Below are positions 1 through 7,855 of a DNA stretch of 15,336 bases, piece by piece. Every line of letters starts with the position of its first letter. Within the stretch, counting starts at the first letter, position 1. Source of the DNA: Sulfurimonas sp. GTDB lineage: Bacteria; Campylobacterota; Campylobacteria; Campylobacterales; Sulfurimonadaceae. The DNA is taken from NCBI GenBank assembly GCA_015487435.1, contig WFPU01000160.1, positions 1 through 15,336 on the forward strand. Reading direction: 5' to 3'. The notes beneath the pieces were generated by a model that did no database searches, was not told the origin of the DNA, and saw nothing but the letters and a program-made list of their open reading frames with translations. The position numbers and the translations under genes were made by a program.

Positions 1-582
1 GCGTTAGATTATAGAAAAAAAAATAGTTTAAAATGTACTATTGGTGTACAGATGCTTTTACTTCCCCAAAATATGAACGAGGTTAAAATATTAGCTAAAA
101 CATGTAAAGATTTAGATGTAGATTATTTAGTTATAAAACCTTACTCTCAACATCTTTCAAGTGATACAAATAAATATGAAGATATTGATTACACAAAAAT
201 GCTTCACATAGAAGATGAATTAAATGATATTTCAGATGAAAATTTTAGTATAGTATTTCGTGCTAATACGATGAAAAAACATGTACAGAAGAAACAACCT
301 TATGAAAAATGTTACTCTACTCCATTTTTTTGGGGTTATATTGCTGCTGATGGGAAAGTATTTGGATGTAGTGCATATTTGGGAAAAGATGAATTTTGTT
401 ATGGAAATATCTATGATAATAGTTTTGAGGAGATTTGGGAAGGTCAAAGAAGAGAGAAGTCTTATAAATATATACAGAATGAACTTGATATTAAAAATTG
501 TAGAGTAAATTGTAGAATGGATGAGGTAAATCGTTATTTATGGCGACTTAAAAATCCACAAGACCATGATAATTTCATATAA
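1..582 (+). CDS. Radical SAM/SPASM-like enzyme, 3' part (5' end outside window)
   Basis: The reading frame is open from base 1, so this is the C-terminal ~193 residues of a longer protein; the first in-window ATG (52) is internal. The radical SAM CX3CX2C cluster would lie upstream and is not seen. What is seen is a C-terminal auxiliary-cluster region: KCYSTPF, then DGKVFGC (the GX4C spacing of SPASM/twitch domains), then NCRVNC near the end. It is paralogous to the complete radical SAM gene at 2865: compare GVQMLLLP with GMQMVLMP, DYLVIKP with DYLVIKH, and CYSTPF with CYGTPF. It probably performs radical chemistry on a sugar or small precursor in the same pathway as the genes that follow, at 9 bp spacing. 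The substrate cannot be read from the sequence. A run of nine A lies at 15-23. Confidence 0.85.
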   Translation, partial: ALDYRKKNSLKCTIGVQMLLLPQNMNEVKILAKTCKDLDVDYLVIKPYSQHLSSDTNKYEDIDYTKMLHIEDELNDISDENFSIVFRANTMKKHVQKKQPYEKCYSTPFFWGYIAADGKVFGCSAYLGKDEFCYGNIYDNSFEEIWEGQRREKSYKYIQNELDIKNCRVNCRMDEVNRYLWRLKNPQDHDNFI

Positions 583-591
583 AGGTAGTTA

Positions 592-1581
592 ATGAAAGCA
601 ATAGTAACAGGTGGCGCTGGTTTTATAGGCTCACATATGGTTGATTTGTTAGTTGCAAATAACTATGAAGTATTAGTTATTGACAATTTAGCAAATGGTC
701 GATTGGATAATATCGAGCATCATAAAGGAAAGATAGAGTTTGTTCAAGTAGATATAGGGGACTATCAATCAGAATTAGATAGTTACTTTGAAGATGTAGA
801 TTTTGTTTTTCATTATGCTGCATTAGCTGATATAGTCCCATCTATAAATAATCCTATAAAATATCATAAATCAAATGTAGATGGCACCATCAGAGTTTTA
901 GAAGCTGCAAAAAAAAGTAAAAATCTAAAAAAGTTTGTATATGCAGCATCTAGTTCATGTTATGGAATTCCTGAAATTTATCCAACACCTGAGAGTTCTC
1001 TAATTGCACCAGAGTATCCTTATGCACATACAAAAACTGTTGGAGAACAATATGTTATGCATTGGGGACAAGTATATGATATGCCAGTTGTATCTATGCG
1101 ATTTTTTAATGTTTATGGAGTTAGACATCGTACAAGTGGAACTTATGGGGCTGTTTTTGGCGTATTTTTAGCACAACTTTTAAATGATAAACCACTTACA
1201 ATTGTAGGAGATGGTAAGCAGACAAGAGATTTTACTTATGTTACAGATGTTGTAGATGCTTGTTATATAGCAAGTCAAAGTGATATAACTGGAGAGATTT
1301 TTAATGTTGGAAGTGATAATACTTACAGTATAAACTATCTTGTTGAGCTTTTAGGTGGAGAGAAAAAATATATCCCCAAAAGACCTGGCGAGCCTGATTC
1401 TACCTATGCAGATATTAGTAAAATCAAAAAAGTTTTAGGATGGAAACCAAAGGTTAGTTTTGAAGATGGTGTAAAAATTATGCTAAAAAACATTGAACAA
1501 TGGTGTGAGGCTCCTGTTTGGGATGAGAGTTCTATAAAAGAAGCGACAAAAGACTGGTTTGAGTGTTTAGGTGATAAGTAG
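592..1581 (+). CDS. NAD-dependent sugar epimerase/dehydratase (extended SDR)
   Basis: A 329-residue extended short-chain dehydrogenase acting on nucleotide sugars, presumably cytosolic. The N-terminal Rossmann motif is GGAGFIG (residues 7-13). The catalytic elements are the Ser-rich ASSSCYG stretch (119-125) and YAHTK (Tyr144, Lys148), the usual S/T...YxxxK arrangement. The substrate-side motif RFFNVYG and the later GDGKQTRDFTYV are typical of UDP-glucose 4-epimerase/WbpP-like enzymes and of sugar 4,6-dehydratases, so the exact reaction is open. The length is normal for the family. The ATG follows AAAGGTAGTTA, and the stop codon directly abuts the next start at 1582, so it is in one operon with the split transketolase. 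The context suggests a dedicated glycan-precursor pathway. Confidence 0.9.
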   Translation: MKAIVTGGAGFIGSHMVDLLVANNYEVLVIDNLANGRLDNIEHHKGKIEFVQVDIGDYQSELDSYFEDVDFVFHYAALADIVPSINNPIKYHKSNVDGTIRVLEAAKKSKNLKKFVYAASSSCYGIPEIYPTPESSLIAPEYPYAHTKTVGEQYVMHWGQVYDMPVVSMRFFNVYGVRHRTSGTYGAVFGVFLAQLLNDKPLTIVGDGKQTRDFTYVTDVVDACYIASQSDITGEIFNVGSDNTYSINYLVELLGGEKKYIPKRPGEPDSTYADISKIKKVLGWKPKVSFEDGVKIMLKNIEQWCEAPVWDESSIKEATKDWFECLGDK

Positions 1582-2373
1582 ATGTTAAATGCTAAAGATA
1601 TAAGAGAAAAAACAATAGCCCTTTCTTGCAATAGCGGAGCTGGACATCTAGCACCATCACTATCGTGTGTGGAGATTTTAACTACACTTTTTCGTGATTT
1701 TTTAAGCTATAACACAAACGATGCTAAAGATAATTCTAGGGATAGATTGATTTTTTCTAAAGGGCATGGTGCTTATGCTTATTATGTGATTTTAAATGAG
1801 CTTGGATTTTTGCCAAAAGGGGAGTTAGATAACTTTTATAATGGTTCAAGCATAAAAGGGTGTTTAACTCAAAACTTAGATTACATGATAGAGGCTTCAA
1901 CAGGTTCTCTAGGTCATGGACTACCAATATCTGTAGGGATAGCACAAGCTTTTAAAATGCAAAACAAAACACAAAAAGTTGTCTGTATAGTTGGAGATGG
2001 GGAGATGCAAGAGGGGAGTAACTTTGAAGCTTTAGCTCTTGCATATAGATTTAAACTTGATAACCTTCTTTTAATAGTGGACGCAAATAATCTTCAAGCG
2101 ATGGATAGAGTCTCAGATGTAGGCTTAGATAATGATAGACTCTCTAAAGTTTTAAATGCATATACAGATAATTTTAGTAGAGTTGGTGGGCATAATGAAG
2201 ATGAGTTAAGAAAAAAGATGGATAAATTTTTTAACTCAAATAACAGTAGTTTATCTATTTTGGTTTGTGATACTGTAAAAGGTAAAGGTGTGAGAGTGTG
2301 TGAAGATTCTATTGCTCATCATTTTAGATGTCCAACACAAGATGGATACAGATTAGGTTGTGATGATGAATAA
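1582..2373 (+). CDS. Transketolase, N-terminal (TPP-binding) subunit
   Basis: A 263-residue protein matching the N-terminal, pyrophosphate-binding domain of transketolase. Visible motifs are GAGHLAPSLS (19-28, with the conserved His22), SKGHGAYAYY, GSLGHGLP, and the thiamine-diphosphate/Mg signature GDGEMQEG (138-145) followed by the distal DANN. The length fits a split transketolase in which the two halves are separate polypeptides. The start codon abuts the epimerase stop, and the end overlaps the start of the next gene, so both subunits are probably made in stoichiometric amounts. In a sugar-nucleotide locus it most likely transfers two-carbon ketol units to build an unusual sugar precursor rather than serving central metabolism. 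The actual donor and acceptor are unknown. Confidence 0.93.
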   Translation: MLNAKDIREKTIALSCNSGAGHLAPSLSCVEILTTLFRDFLSYNTNDAKDNSRDRLIFSKGHGAYAYYVILNELGFLPKGELDNFYNGSSIKGCLTQNLDYMIEASTGSLGHGLPISVGIAQAFKMQNKTQKVVCIVGDGEMQEGSNFEALALAYRFKLDNLLLIVDANNLQAMDRVSDVGLDNDRLSKVLNAYTDNFSRVGGHNEDELRKKMDKFFNSNNSSLSILVCDTVKGKGVRVCEDSIAHHFRCPTQDGYRLGCDDE

Positions 2374-2854
2374 TTTAGTATCAAAGCAAGTTGTGATGAA
2401 AGAGATATATAACTATTTTAAAGATGATGAAAAGATGGTTTTGCTTGTGGGAGATATGGGATTTGCAGTTTTAGATAACTTTTTTGATAATCACAGTGAT
2501 AGAACTTTTAATACGGGCATATGTGAACAAGCAACAATCAGTATGAGTGCAGGTATCTATTTGGCTGGATTAAAACCTATAGTATACTCACAAGTACCTT
2601 TTTTGGTTATGCGTGCATATGAGCAGATACGATATGATTTGAATGAACACAAAATGGATGTTAAATTAATTGGCGTTGGTGCCGATAATTACTTCAGTGC
2701 TTTAGGGCGGAGTCATTGTATGGATAGGGATGATATAACTATGATTAATATATTTAAAAATTTTAAAATTTTTGCACCAACTCAACAAAGTTTAAAACAA
2801 GATATAAAAGATATGTTTGAGTATAATGGTCCAACATATTTAAGATGCCTATAA
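2363..2854 (+). CDS. Transketolase, pyrimidine-binding subunit, short form without the C-terminal domain
   Basis: About 163 residues, matching only the transketolase pyrimidine-binding domain: VGDMGFAV near the start, and TGICEQATISMSAGIYLAG, which carries the Glu (in CEQ) that normally activates the thiamine cofactor. It ends at CL-stop after GPTYLRCL, where usual C-terminal subunits (about 300 residues) continue into a transketolase_C domain. No remnant of that domain follows, because the next gene starts 10 bp later. The start is ambiguous: GTG at 2360 or ATG at 2363 or 2366. All overlap the end of the upstream subunit gene, which implies translational coupling. ATG 2363 is chosen as the first ATG. 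The domain loss is compatible with activity, since the active site lies between the first two domains. Confidence 0.87.
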   Translation: MMNNLVSKQVVMKEIYNYFKDDEKMVLLVGDMGFAVLDNFFDNHSDRTFNTGICEQATISMSAGIYLAGLKPIVYSQVPFLVMRAYEQIRYDLNEHKMDVKLIGVGADNYFSALGRSHCMDRDDITMINIFKNFKIFAPTQQSLKQDIKDMFEYNGPTYLRCL

Positions 2855-2864
2855 AGGATTGTGA

Positions 2865-3974
2865 GTGGCAGAATTAATTTTAGACGGTTCAAAGATACTA
2901 TGGCATCAAGATAGGTTAAAACAGTGGAAAAATGGACAAAGAGTTGTACCTATCACTATAGATATGGCACTAACTCAAGCTTGTCAGTATAATTGTGAAT
3001 TTTGTTACGCAAATATGCAAAGAAATAAACCACATAAAATTACATTTCCCATAATGAAAAATTTTTTAGATGATTGTGTTGAGGTTGGTGTAAAGGCAAT
3101 AAGCTTAGTAAGTGATGGAGAGAGTACAGCTAACCCTATTTATGAAGATGTTATAGTTTATGGTAAAAAAGTTGGTCTTGATATGGCAATAGCTACTCAT
3201 GGAAACACTCTAACAGAAGCTGTTTTAAGAAAAATTCTTCCATCTTTAACTTATTTAAGATTTAATTTTAGTGCAGGTGAGCCTAAAAGATACAGTGAAA
3301 TTATGGGTGTTGATGAAGAAAAATTTTATGAAACTTCTAACAATATCAAAATGGCTATGAAGATTAAAAAAGAGTTAAATCTTGATGTAACTATAGGTAT
3401 GCAGATGGTTCTTATGCCAAAAGATGGAGATCAAATTATACCATTGGCTAAACTTGGTAAAGAGTTACGACCTGATTATTTAGTTATAAAACACTGTAGT
3501 GATGATGAAGAGGGTACTTTAGGTGTTGACTATGATAAATATGAAGAGCTTTATGACTTGTTGCATGAAGCTGAGAGCTATAGTGATGAGACTTACTTAG
3601 TAAAAGCAAAGTGGTCAAAAATAACTTCAAAAGGTATTAGGCACTACAATAGATGTTACGGCACACCTTTTCATCTTCAGATGTCAGGGACTGGTCTTAT
3701 AGCCCCATGTGGAAGTTTTTTTAATGAAAAATATAAACAGTATCATATAGGAAATATTACAGATTCAAATATACGCTTTAAAGATATTTTAAAAAGTGAT
3801 AGATATTGGGAAGTTATGGATTTTTTAGCATCTGATAAATTTGATGCTTGCAGTATGTGTGAAACATTATGTTTACAAGATAAAACAAATGAAGTTTTAG
3901 ATGCTTATAAAAAAGGTCTACATGATTTAAAAGCTCCAAGTAAAGATATTCCACAACACTTGAATTTTATTTAG
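2865..3974 (+). CDS. Radical SAM enzyme with SPASM/twitch-like C-terminus
   Basis: A 369-residue enzyme with the canonical radical SAM cluster motif ACQYNCEFC (Cys40, Cys44, Cys47; CX3CX2C), which binds the 4Fe-4S cluster that cleaves S-adenosylmethionine. SDGEST is in the place of the GGE-type SAM-contact motif. The C-terminus has RCYGTPF, then GLIAPC (GX4C), and a final CSMCETLC cluster, suggesting an auxiliary Fe-S site with fewer cysteines than a full SPASM domain. The start is GTG 2865, with AAAGGA six bases upstream; the GTG at 2861 is out of frame. It is paralogous to the partial gene at 1-582, so two related radical enzymes bracket the epimerase and transketolase genes. The substrate is unknown; a sugar or sugar phosphate is an inference from the neighbours. 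Confidence 0.9.
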   Translation: MAELILDGSKILWHQDRLKQWKNGQRVVPITIDMALTQACQYNCEFCYANMQRNKPHKITFPIMKNFLDDCVEVGVKAISLVSDGESTANPIYEDVIVYGKKVGLDMAIATHGNTLTEAVLRKILPSLTYLRFNFSAGEPKRYSEIMGVDEEKFYETSNNIKMAMKIKKELNLDVTIGMQMVLMPKDGDQIIPLAKLGKELRPDYLVIKHCSDDEEGTLGVDYDKYEELYDLLHEAESYSDETYLVKAKWSKITSKGIRHYNRCYGTPFHLQMSGTGLIAPCGSFFNEKYKQYHIGNITDSNIRFKDILKSDRYWEVMDFLASDKFDACSMCETLCLQDKTNEVLDAYKKGLHDLKAPSKDIPQHLNFI

Positions 3975-3982
3975 GAAAACTG

Positions 3983-5395
3983 ATGAAAAAAGTATTTGTA
4001 TATGGTGATTTTAACATTCTTCATCCAGGTCATTTGAGACTTTTAAAATTTGCAAAAGAGAGTGGAGATTATCTGATTGTTGGTTTAAATAGTGATGATG
4101 TTAGTCATAAAGGGATAAATCAAGATATAAGACTAGAATCTATTGAAGCTACAAGTTATGTAGATGAAGCATTTATACTAAATACTACTGCATTAGAGTA
4201 TATAAAAGAGAATAGACCAAATATAGTTGTAAAGGGTAAGGAGCATGAGAGCAGGGTAAATGATGAACTAGATATTTTAAGTTCTTATGGTGGTAAACTA
4301 CTCTTTAGTTCAGGCGAAATTGCTTTTTCTTCAATGGATTTGCTACAAAGAGAGTTTTTGTCATTTAACAACAAATTACAACATAGTCACGATTATCTAT
4401 CAAGACATAAGATAGAGTTTAAAAATCTTAAAAAAATCATAGACAGCTTCTCAAAGCTTAAAGTATTGGTAATAGGCGATACTATTGTGGATGAGTATAT
4501 AACATGTGAACCACTAGGGATGAGTCAAGAGGATCCAACTATAGTAGTTAGCCCACTAGCAAGCAATAAATTTATTGGTGGTGCTGCAATAGTCGCATCT
4601 CATGCAAAAACATTAGGTGGGGATGTTAAATTCATATCTGTTGTTGGCGATGATGAAAACAAAGAATATGTTCAAAAAGGTTTAGAGGATCTAAATATTG
4701 AGAGCTCTCTTTTTTGTGATAATACAAGACCAACAACTTTAAAACAAAGATTTCGTGCTAATAATAAAACACTTTTAAGGGTAAATCATCTAAAACAACA
4801 CTCTATCTCCAAAGATATTGAAAATGAGATACTTCGAGAGATAAAAAACTATATAGATGATGTAGATTTGATTTTGTTTTCTGATTTTAGTTATGGGCTT
4901 CTTACAAATAAGATTATAAAAAATATCACTAAATTAGGTTTAGAGAAAAAAATCTTTATGGCAGCTGATTCACAAAGTTCTTCACAAGTCGGTGATATAT
5001 CTAAGTTTAAAAATATGACCCTAGTTACACCAACTGAGAGAGAGATAAGACTCTCACTAAATGACTTTGAATCCGGTTTGGTTGTATTGTCTGAAAAACT
5101 ATCAAAAAAAACTAATGCCCATTATATATTTACAACGCTTGGTGCTGAGGGTATTATGATCTACAATAATCCAGATGTAAAATTTTTAACAGAGAATATT
5201 AAAGCACTCGGAAGTAATGTAAAAGATGTAAGTGGAGCAGGAGATTCTCTACTTACATGTAGCTCTATGGCTCTTGCAGTTGGTGCAAATATTTGGCAAA
5301 GTGCATATTTAGGTTCACTCACAGCTGCCATTCAGGTAAGTCGTGTAGGAAATATACCTATTAAAAAAGATGAAATTCTTAAAGAGATAGAATAG
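3983..5395 (+). CDS. Fused cytidylyltransferase-like/PfkB sugar kinase, HldE-like with reversed domain order
   Basis: A 470-residue bifunctional protein. Residues ~1-130 form a nucleotidyltransferase of the cytidylyltransferase superfamily: YGDFNILHPGHLRLL with the HxGH motif (His14, His17), and a late SSMDLLQ segment. Residues ~150-470 form a PfkB/ribokinase-type kinase most like the HldE (RfaE) heptose kinase: VIGDTIVDEY, FIGGAAIVASHAKTLGG, and the ATP/anion-hole signature SGAGDS with catalytic Asp421. Canonical HldE has the kinase first and the adenylyltransferase second; here the order is swapped. By analogy it would phosphorylate a heptose-like sugar at C1 and activate it with a nucleotide, but specificity cannot be assigned. 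It follows the radical SAM gene by 8 bp and abuts the next gene (stop TAG, then ATG at 5396). Confidence 0.88.
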   Translation: MKKVFVYGDFNILHPGHLRLLKFAKESGDYLIVGLNSDDVSHKGINQDIRLESIEATSYVDEAFILNTTALEYIKENRPNIVVKGKEHESRVNDELDILSSYGGKLLFSSGEIAFSSMDLLQREFLSFNNKLQHSHDYLSRHKIEFKNLKKIIDSFSKLKVLVIGDTIVDEYITCEPLGMSQEDPTIVVSPLASNKFIGGAAIVASHAKTLGGDVKFISVVGDDENKEYVQKGLEDLNIESSLFCDNTRPTTLKQRFRANNKTLLRVNHLKQHSISKDIENEILREIKNYIDDVDLILFSDFSYGLLTNKIIKNITKLGLEKKIFMAADSQSSSQVGDISKFKNMTLVTPTEREIRLSLNDFESGLVVLSEKLSKKTNAHYIFTTLGAEGIMIYNNPDVKFLTENIKALGSNVKDVSGAGDSLLTCSSMALAVGANIWQSAYLGSLTAAIQVSRVGNIPIKKDEILKEIE

Positions 5396-6103
5396 ATGAA
5401 AGCATTATTATTATGTGCCGGACTTGGAACTAGGTTAAAACCAGTTACAAACACAGTTCCAAAGTGTTTAGTGCCTATTAATGGTAAACCTTTATTACAA
5501 TATTGGTTAGATAATTTATTTGATGCAGGTATTACAGAGTTTTTGATAAATACACATTATTTACATGAGCAAATAGAGGAGTATGTAGATGGTAGTATCT
5601 ATAAAAATAAAATAACTTTGATATATGAAAAAGAACTTTTAAATACTGGTGGTACACTTTTAGCAAACAAAGAGTTTTTTGAAAATGAAACATTTCTGTT
5701 AGTTCATGCTGACAACTTATCATTTTGTGATTTTAAAATTTTTATAAAATCACATTTAAATAGAGAAAAAAAGTGTGAAATGACAATGATGCTTTTTGAG
5801 AGTGATACACCAAGCAGTTGTGGAATTGTAGTTTTAGATAAAAAAAACATTGTACAAGAATTTCATGAAAAAGTACAAAATCCGCCATCAAATCTTGCAA
5901 ATGGTGCTATATATATTTGTGAAGCAAAAATATTTGATTTTTTAAAAAGCTTAGAAAAAAGAGATATTGATTTTAGTAATGACGTATTACCAAAGTATAT
6001 AGGGAAAATAAACACATATCTCAATGATATTTATCATAGAGACATTGGTACTATTGAGAGTTATGCATTAGCACAAATAGAGTGCAGAAGATTTATAAAG
6101 TAA
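5396..6103 (+). CDS. Sugar-1-phosphate nucleotidyltransferase
   Basis: A 235-residue single-domain nucleotidyltransferase that makes an NDP-sugar from a sugar 1-phosphate. The N-terminal signature LCAGLGTRLKPVTNTVPKCL (about residues 6-25) is the GxGTRLxPxTxxxPKxL nucleotide and phosphate-binding loop. FLLVHADNLSF supplies the metal-binding Asp. DIGTIESYALAQ near the C-terminus is typical of the family (DxGTxExY). It resembles HddC/RmlA-like guanylyl- or thymidylyltransferases and lacks the left-handed beta-helix of GlmU-type enzymes. Base and sugar preference are unknown. It is the last gene of the sugar operon and ends five bases from the end of convergent fliD; I see no intrinsic terminator between them. 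With the HldE-like kinase upstream, a 1-phosphate product handed to this enzyme is a plausible step. Confidence 0.9.
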   Translation: MKALLLCAGLGTRLKPVTNTVPKCLVPINGKPLLQYWLDNLFDAGITEFLINTHYLHEQIEEYVDGSIYKNKITLIYEKELLNTGGTLLANKEFFENETFLLVHADNLSFCDFKIFIKSHLNREKKCEMTMMLFESDTPSSCGIVVLDKKNIVQEFHEKVQNPPSNLANGAIYICEAKIFDFLKSLEKRDIDFSNDVLPKYIGKINTYLNDIYHRDIGTIESYALAQIECRRFIK

Positions 6104-6108
6104 AAATA

Positions 6109-7488
6109 CTATTTAGCATTAGCCTCAGTATCTATCATCATTTGCAAAGATGAAAATTGTGAATTTAGTCTACTAATCATTGCATCATAAGCTATAAATC
6201 TTTGAGTCATTATTTCGTAACGAGCGTCAAGAGATTCTCTAGCACGAAGATAACTATCATTTAAGCTTTCACCCTCTGTTTCTAATTCTGTTTGAAATGA
6301 ACTTAAAAGTTTTCCATAGCCAGTATATGAATTTAATTTATCATCGATTGTTTCAAAAATCCCTGTTATATTATCTCCATTAGTATCTGTTCCGCCTGTA
6401 AAAAATAGTTTAACACCATCTGGATCATCTTGAAGTTTCGTTTTTATAACACTTTGATCAAGAGTCAAAGTTCCATATCTATCTAAGTCTATCCCATAAT
6501 TAAGAAGAGAATCCCCATTACTTATTGAAGTTATAGCTCTAGTTAAATCTCTAGATATAGATTTTACAAAGCTACTACTATTAAAAACACCCTCTGCGCC
6601 AGTCTCCTCATCTTTTATTGTCATATCAGAAATATTTTGCATAAGTGTATTATAGCTATCCACAAAAAGTTGCAGTTCGTCAATGATATTACTTGTATCT
6701 TGCTTTATATCAACATTTGATATATCACCCTCTTCTTTAAGCGTTATATTTACACCTAAAATTAAGTCATCTATATCATTTGTTGATCTTGTAACTGTGA
6801 TACCATTGTACTTAAACTCTGCATCTGTAGCTGTTTGTACTTTTTCATAGCCATTTGCTACATCAAATAAATCAGCACTTAAGTTACCACTAGTATCTGT
6901 AATAGTTAGCTGTGAGGCCTCTCCCGTTGAAGCAGATGTAAGTACTAGGTTGTATGCTGAATCCCCAGTTTGTAATATAGATACTGATATATCAGTACCA
7001 GCTTCATCTGTAATAGCTTGAGATAGTTGTGATAGTGTCATTCCAGCTGTGTATGCTACATTTATAGTTTTATCTGGGTTTAATGGATCTGCACCAATTT
7101 TTATTTCTAATGTACCATCTAGTGCAGCAATATCTGTTGTATCGCTTGCTACAGAGCCAAATGAAGTAATATCTTTTTTCGCTAATATTGTAGTTTCAAG
7201 TGTAAAAGATTCTACATTAGCACCTGCATCAACGCTAACTTTTGCGCTACCTGTAATATCGACAGTTTTATTGTCAAAAATAGTATCATAACTAAGAGCT
7301 GAGGCACTTGCCTTAAAGCTTTTCATTAAAGATGTTAAAAGTTCTTCAGCATCTTGTTTTTGATTATTAAGAGTTATTTTATTTTCTATAGGTTTAATGA
7401 TAACAGATTCATCAGCTTCTTTTAATTGATCGATTACATCAGACGTTAATACTCCAGAACCAATTCCTAGTGAACTTATATCAGCCAT
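6109..7488 (-). CDS. fliD: Flagellar filament cap protein FliD (hook-associated protein 2)
   Basis: A 459-residue protein with the FliD N-terminal signature SSLGIGSGVLTSDVIDQL (residues 5-22), a Thr/Ser/Asp-rich central region forming the exposed D2/D3 domains, and a C-terminal heptad-like helical segment (SFQTELETEGESLND onward) ending in MTQRFIAYDAMISRLNSQFS, which is typical of FliD C-terminal domains. It caps the growing filament and promotes flagellin folding outside the cell. The ATG is preceded by AAAGGATTTGTT, an RBS matching that of fliS. Its likely promoter is a sigma-28-type site on the minus strand around 7781-7805, leaving a ~280-nt leader filled with palindromic repeats. It is transcribed divergently from fliS and convergently with the sugar operon. 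The length is ordinary for the family. Confidence 0.96.
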   Translation of the reverse strand: MADISSLGIGSGVLTSDVIDQLKEADESVIIKPIENKITLNNQKQDAEELLTSLMKSFKASASALSYDTIFDNKTVDITGSAKVSVDAGANVESFTLETTILAKKDITSFGSVASDTTDIAALDGTLEIKIGADPLNPDKTINVAYTAGMTLSQLSQAITDEAGTDISVSILQTGDSAYNLVLTSASTGEASQLTITDTSGNLSADLFDVANGYEKVQTATDAEFKYNGITVTRSTNDIDDLILGVNITLKEEGDISNVDIKQDTSNIIDELQLFVDSYNTLMQNISDMTIKDEETGAEGVFNSSSFVKSISRDLTRAITSISNGDSLLNYGIDLDRYGTLTLDQSVIKTKLQDDPDGVKLFFTGGTDTNGDNITGIFETIDDKLNSYTGYGKLLSSFQTELETEGESLNDSYLRARESLDARYEIMTQRFIAYDAMISRLNSQFSSLQMMIDTEANAK

Positions 7489-7517
7489 AACAAATCCTTT
7501 TTATAATATTTTTTTAA

Positions 7518-7630
7518 TAGAACTCTCTGATTAATTAGAAACTAGACCCTAAATCAAGTTTAGGGTGACGTTGACTTCGTCATTTTAGATTTTATCCAAA
7601 ATCTAATAGCTAATTAATCAGATAGTTCAA
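7518..7630. repeat. MITE-like element 1, with 21-bp imperfect terminal inverted repeats
   Basis: The outer arms at 7518-7538 and 7610-7630 are inverted repeats matching at 19 of 21 bases (TAGAACTCTCTGATTAATTAG against TTGAACTATCTGATTAATTAG). Inside are three nested hairpins: ACCCTAAA/TTTAGGGT (7546-7553, 7559-7566), TGACG/CGTCA (7566-7570, 7578-7582) and TAGATTTT/AAAATCTA (7586-7593, 7598-7605). There is no coding capacity. The outermost bases (TTGAACTCTCT) are shared with the element at 10315-10456, so the two are related copies with diverged interiors. This is non-autonomous-element-like structure; mobility is an inference. Confidence 0.75.
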
Positions 7631-7647
7631 TACTAAATTTCTTACAT

Positions 7648-7760
7648 AAACTAGATTCCAAATCAAGTTTGGAACGACGGAGCATTAAAACTTTTGTCAT
7701 CTTGAACATTAAAATTTTTTGTCATCCTGAACTTGATTCAGGATCTAGTTAACTAGTTAA
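7648..7760. repeat. Palindromic repeat cluster with a tandem 24/25-bp unit
   Basis: The ends form an inverted repeat (AAACTAGATTCC near 7648-7659 against GGATCTAGTTA at 7741-7751). Two hairpin units lie inside: TTCCAAA-TCAAG-TTTGGAA (7656-7674) and ATCCTGAA-CTTGA-TTCAGGAT (7724-7744). Between them a 24/25-bp sequence is tandemly repeated (7683-7706 and 7707-7731, CATTAAAA...GTCATC.TGAA). The right end contains the perfect palindrome CTAGTTAACTAG (7745-7756). The units share their design (GTCAT...TTGA...ATCTA) with elements 1 and 2. Confidence 0.65.
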
Positions 7761-7776
7761 TAAGTTATACTCTAGT

Positions 7777-7805
7777 GTACATCGACAAATTATTAATATA
7801 CTTTA
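7777..7805 (-). promoter_or_regulatory. Sigma-28 (FliA)-type promoter, probably for fliD
   Basis: Reading the minus strand, TAAAG (complement of 7801-7805) is followed by TTGTCGATGTAC (complement of 7777-7788), with exactly 17 bases between TAAA and CGAT. This equals the spacing in the enterobacterial FliA consensus TAAAGTTT-N11-GCCGATAA. Its geometry is identical to the divergent site driving fliS. The predicted start near 7773 would give fliD a leader of about 280 nt. Confidence 0.6.
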
Positions 7806-7855
7806 TAGTAGATTATAAACAAATTCTATTCCATATAATATTTATAAAATAATAC

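Noticed and set aside
15..23. Run of nine A as a phase-variation tract
   Set aside because: Lys-coding A runs are common in this AT-rich genome and only part of the gene is visible; no evidence of slippage.
2840..2870. Frameshift explaining the short transketolase second subunit
   Set aside because: Only 10 bases separate its stop from the next well-supported start, so there is no room for a lost C-terminal domain.
6104..6108. Terminator between the sugar operon and fliD
   Set aside because: The convergent genes end five bases apart and no hairpin with a U-tract is visible.
7670..7684. Sigma-54-like sequence TGGAAC-N5-AGCA
   Set aside because: GG-to-GC spacing is 9 instead of 10 and it lies inside a palindromic repeat unit.
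7518..7760. CRISPR array
   Set aside because: The repeats are imperfect palindromes without regular spacers of uniform length, and no cas genes are present.
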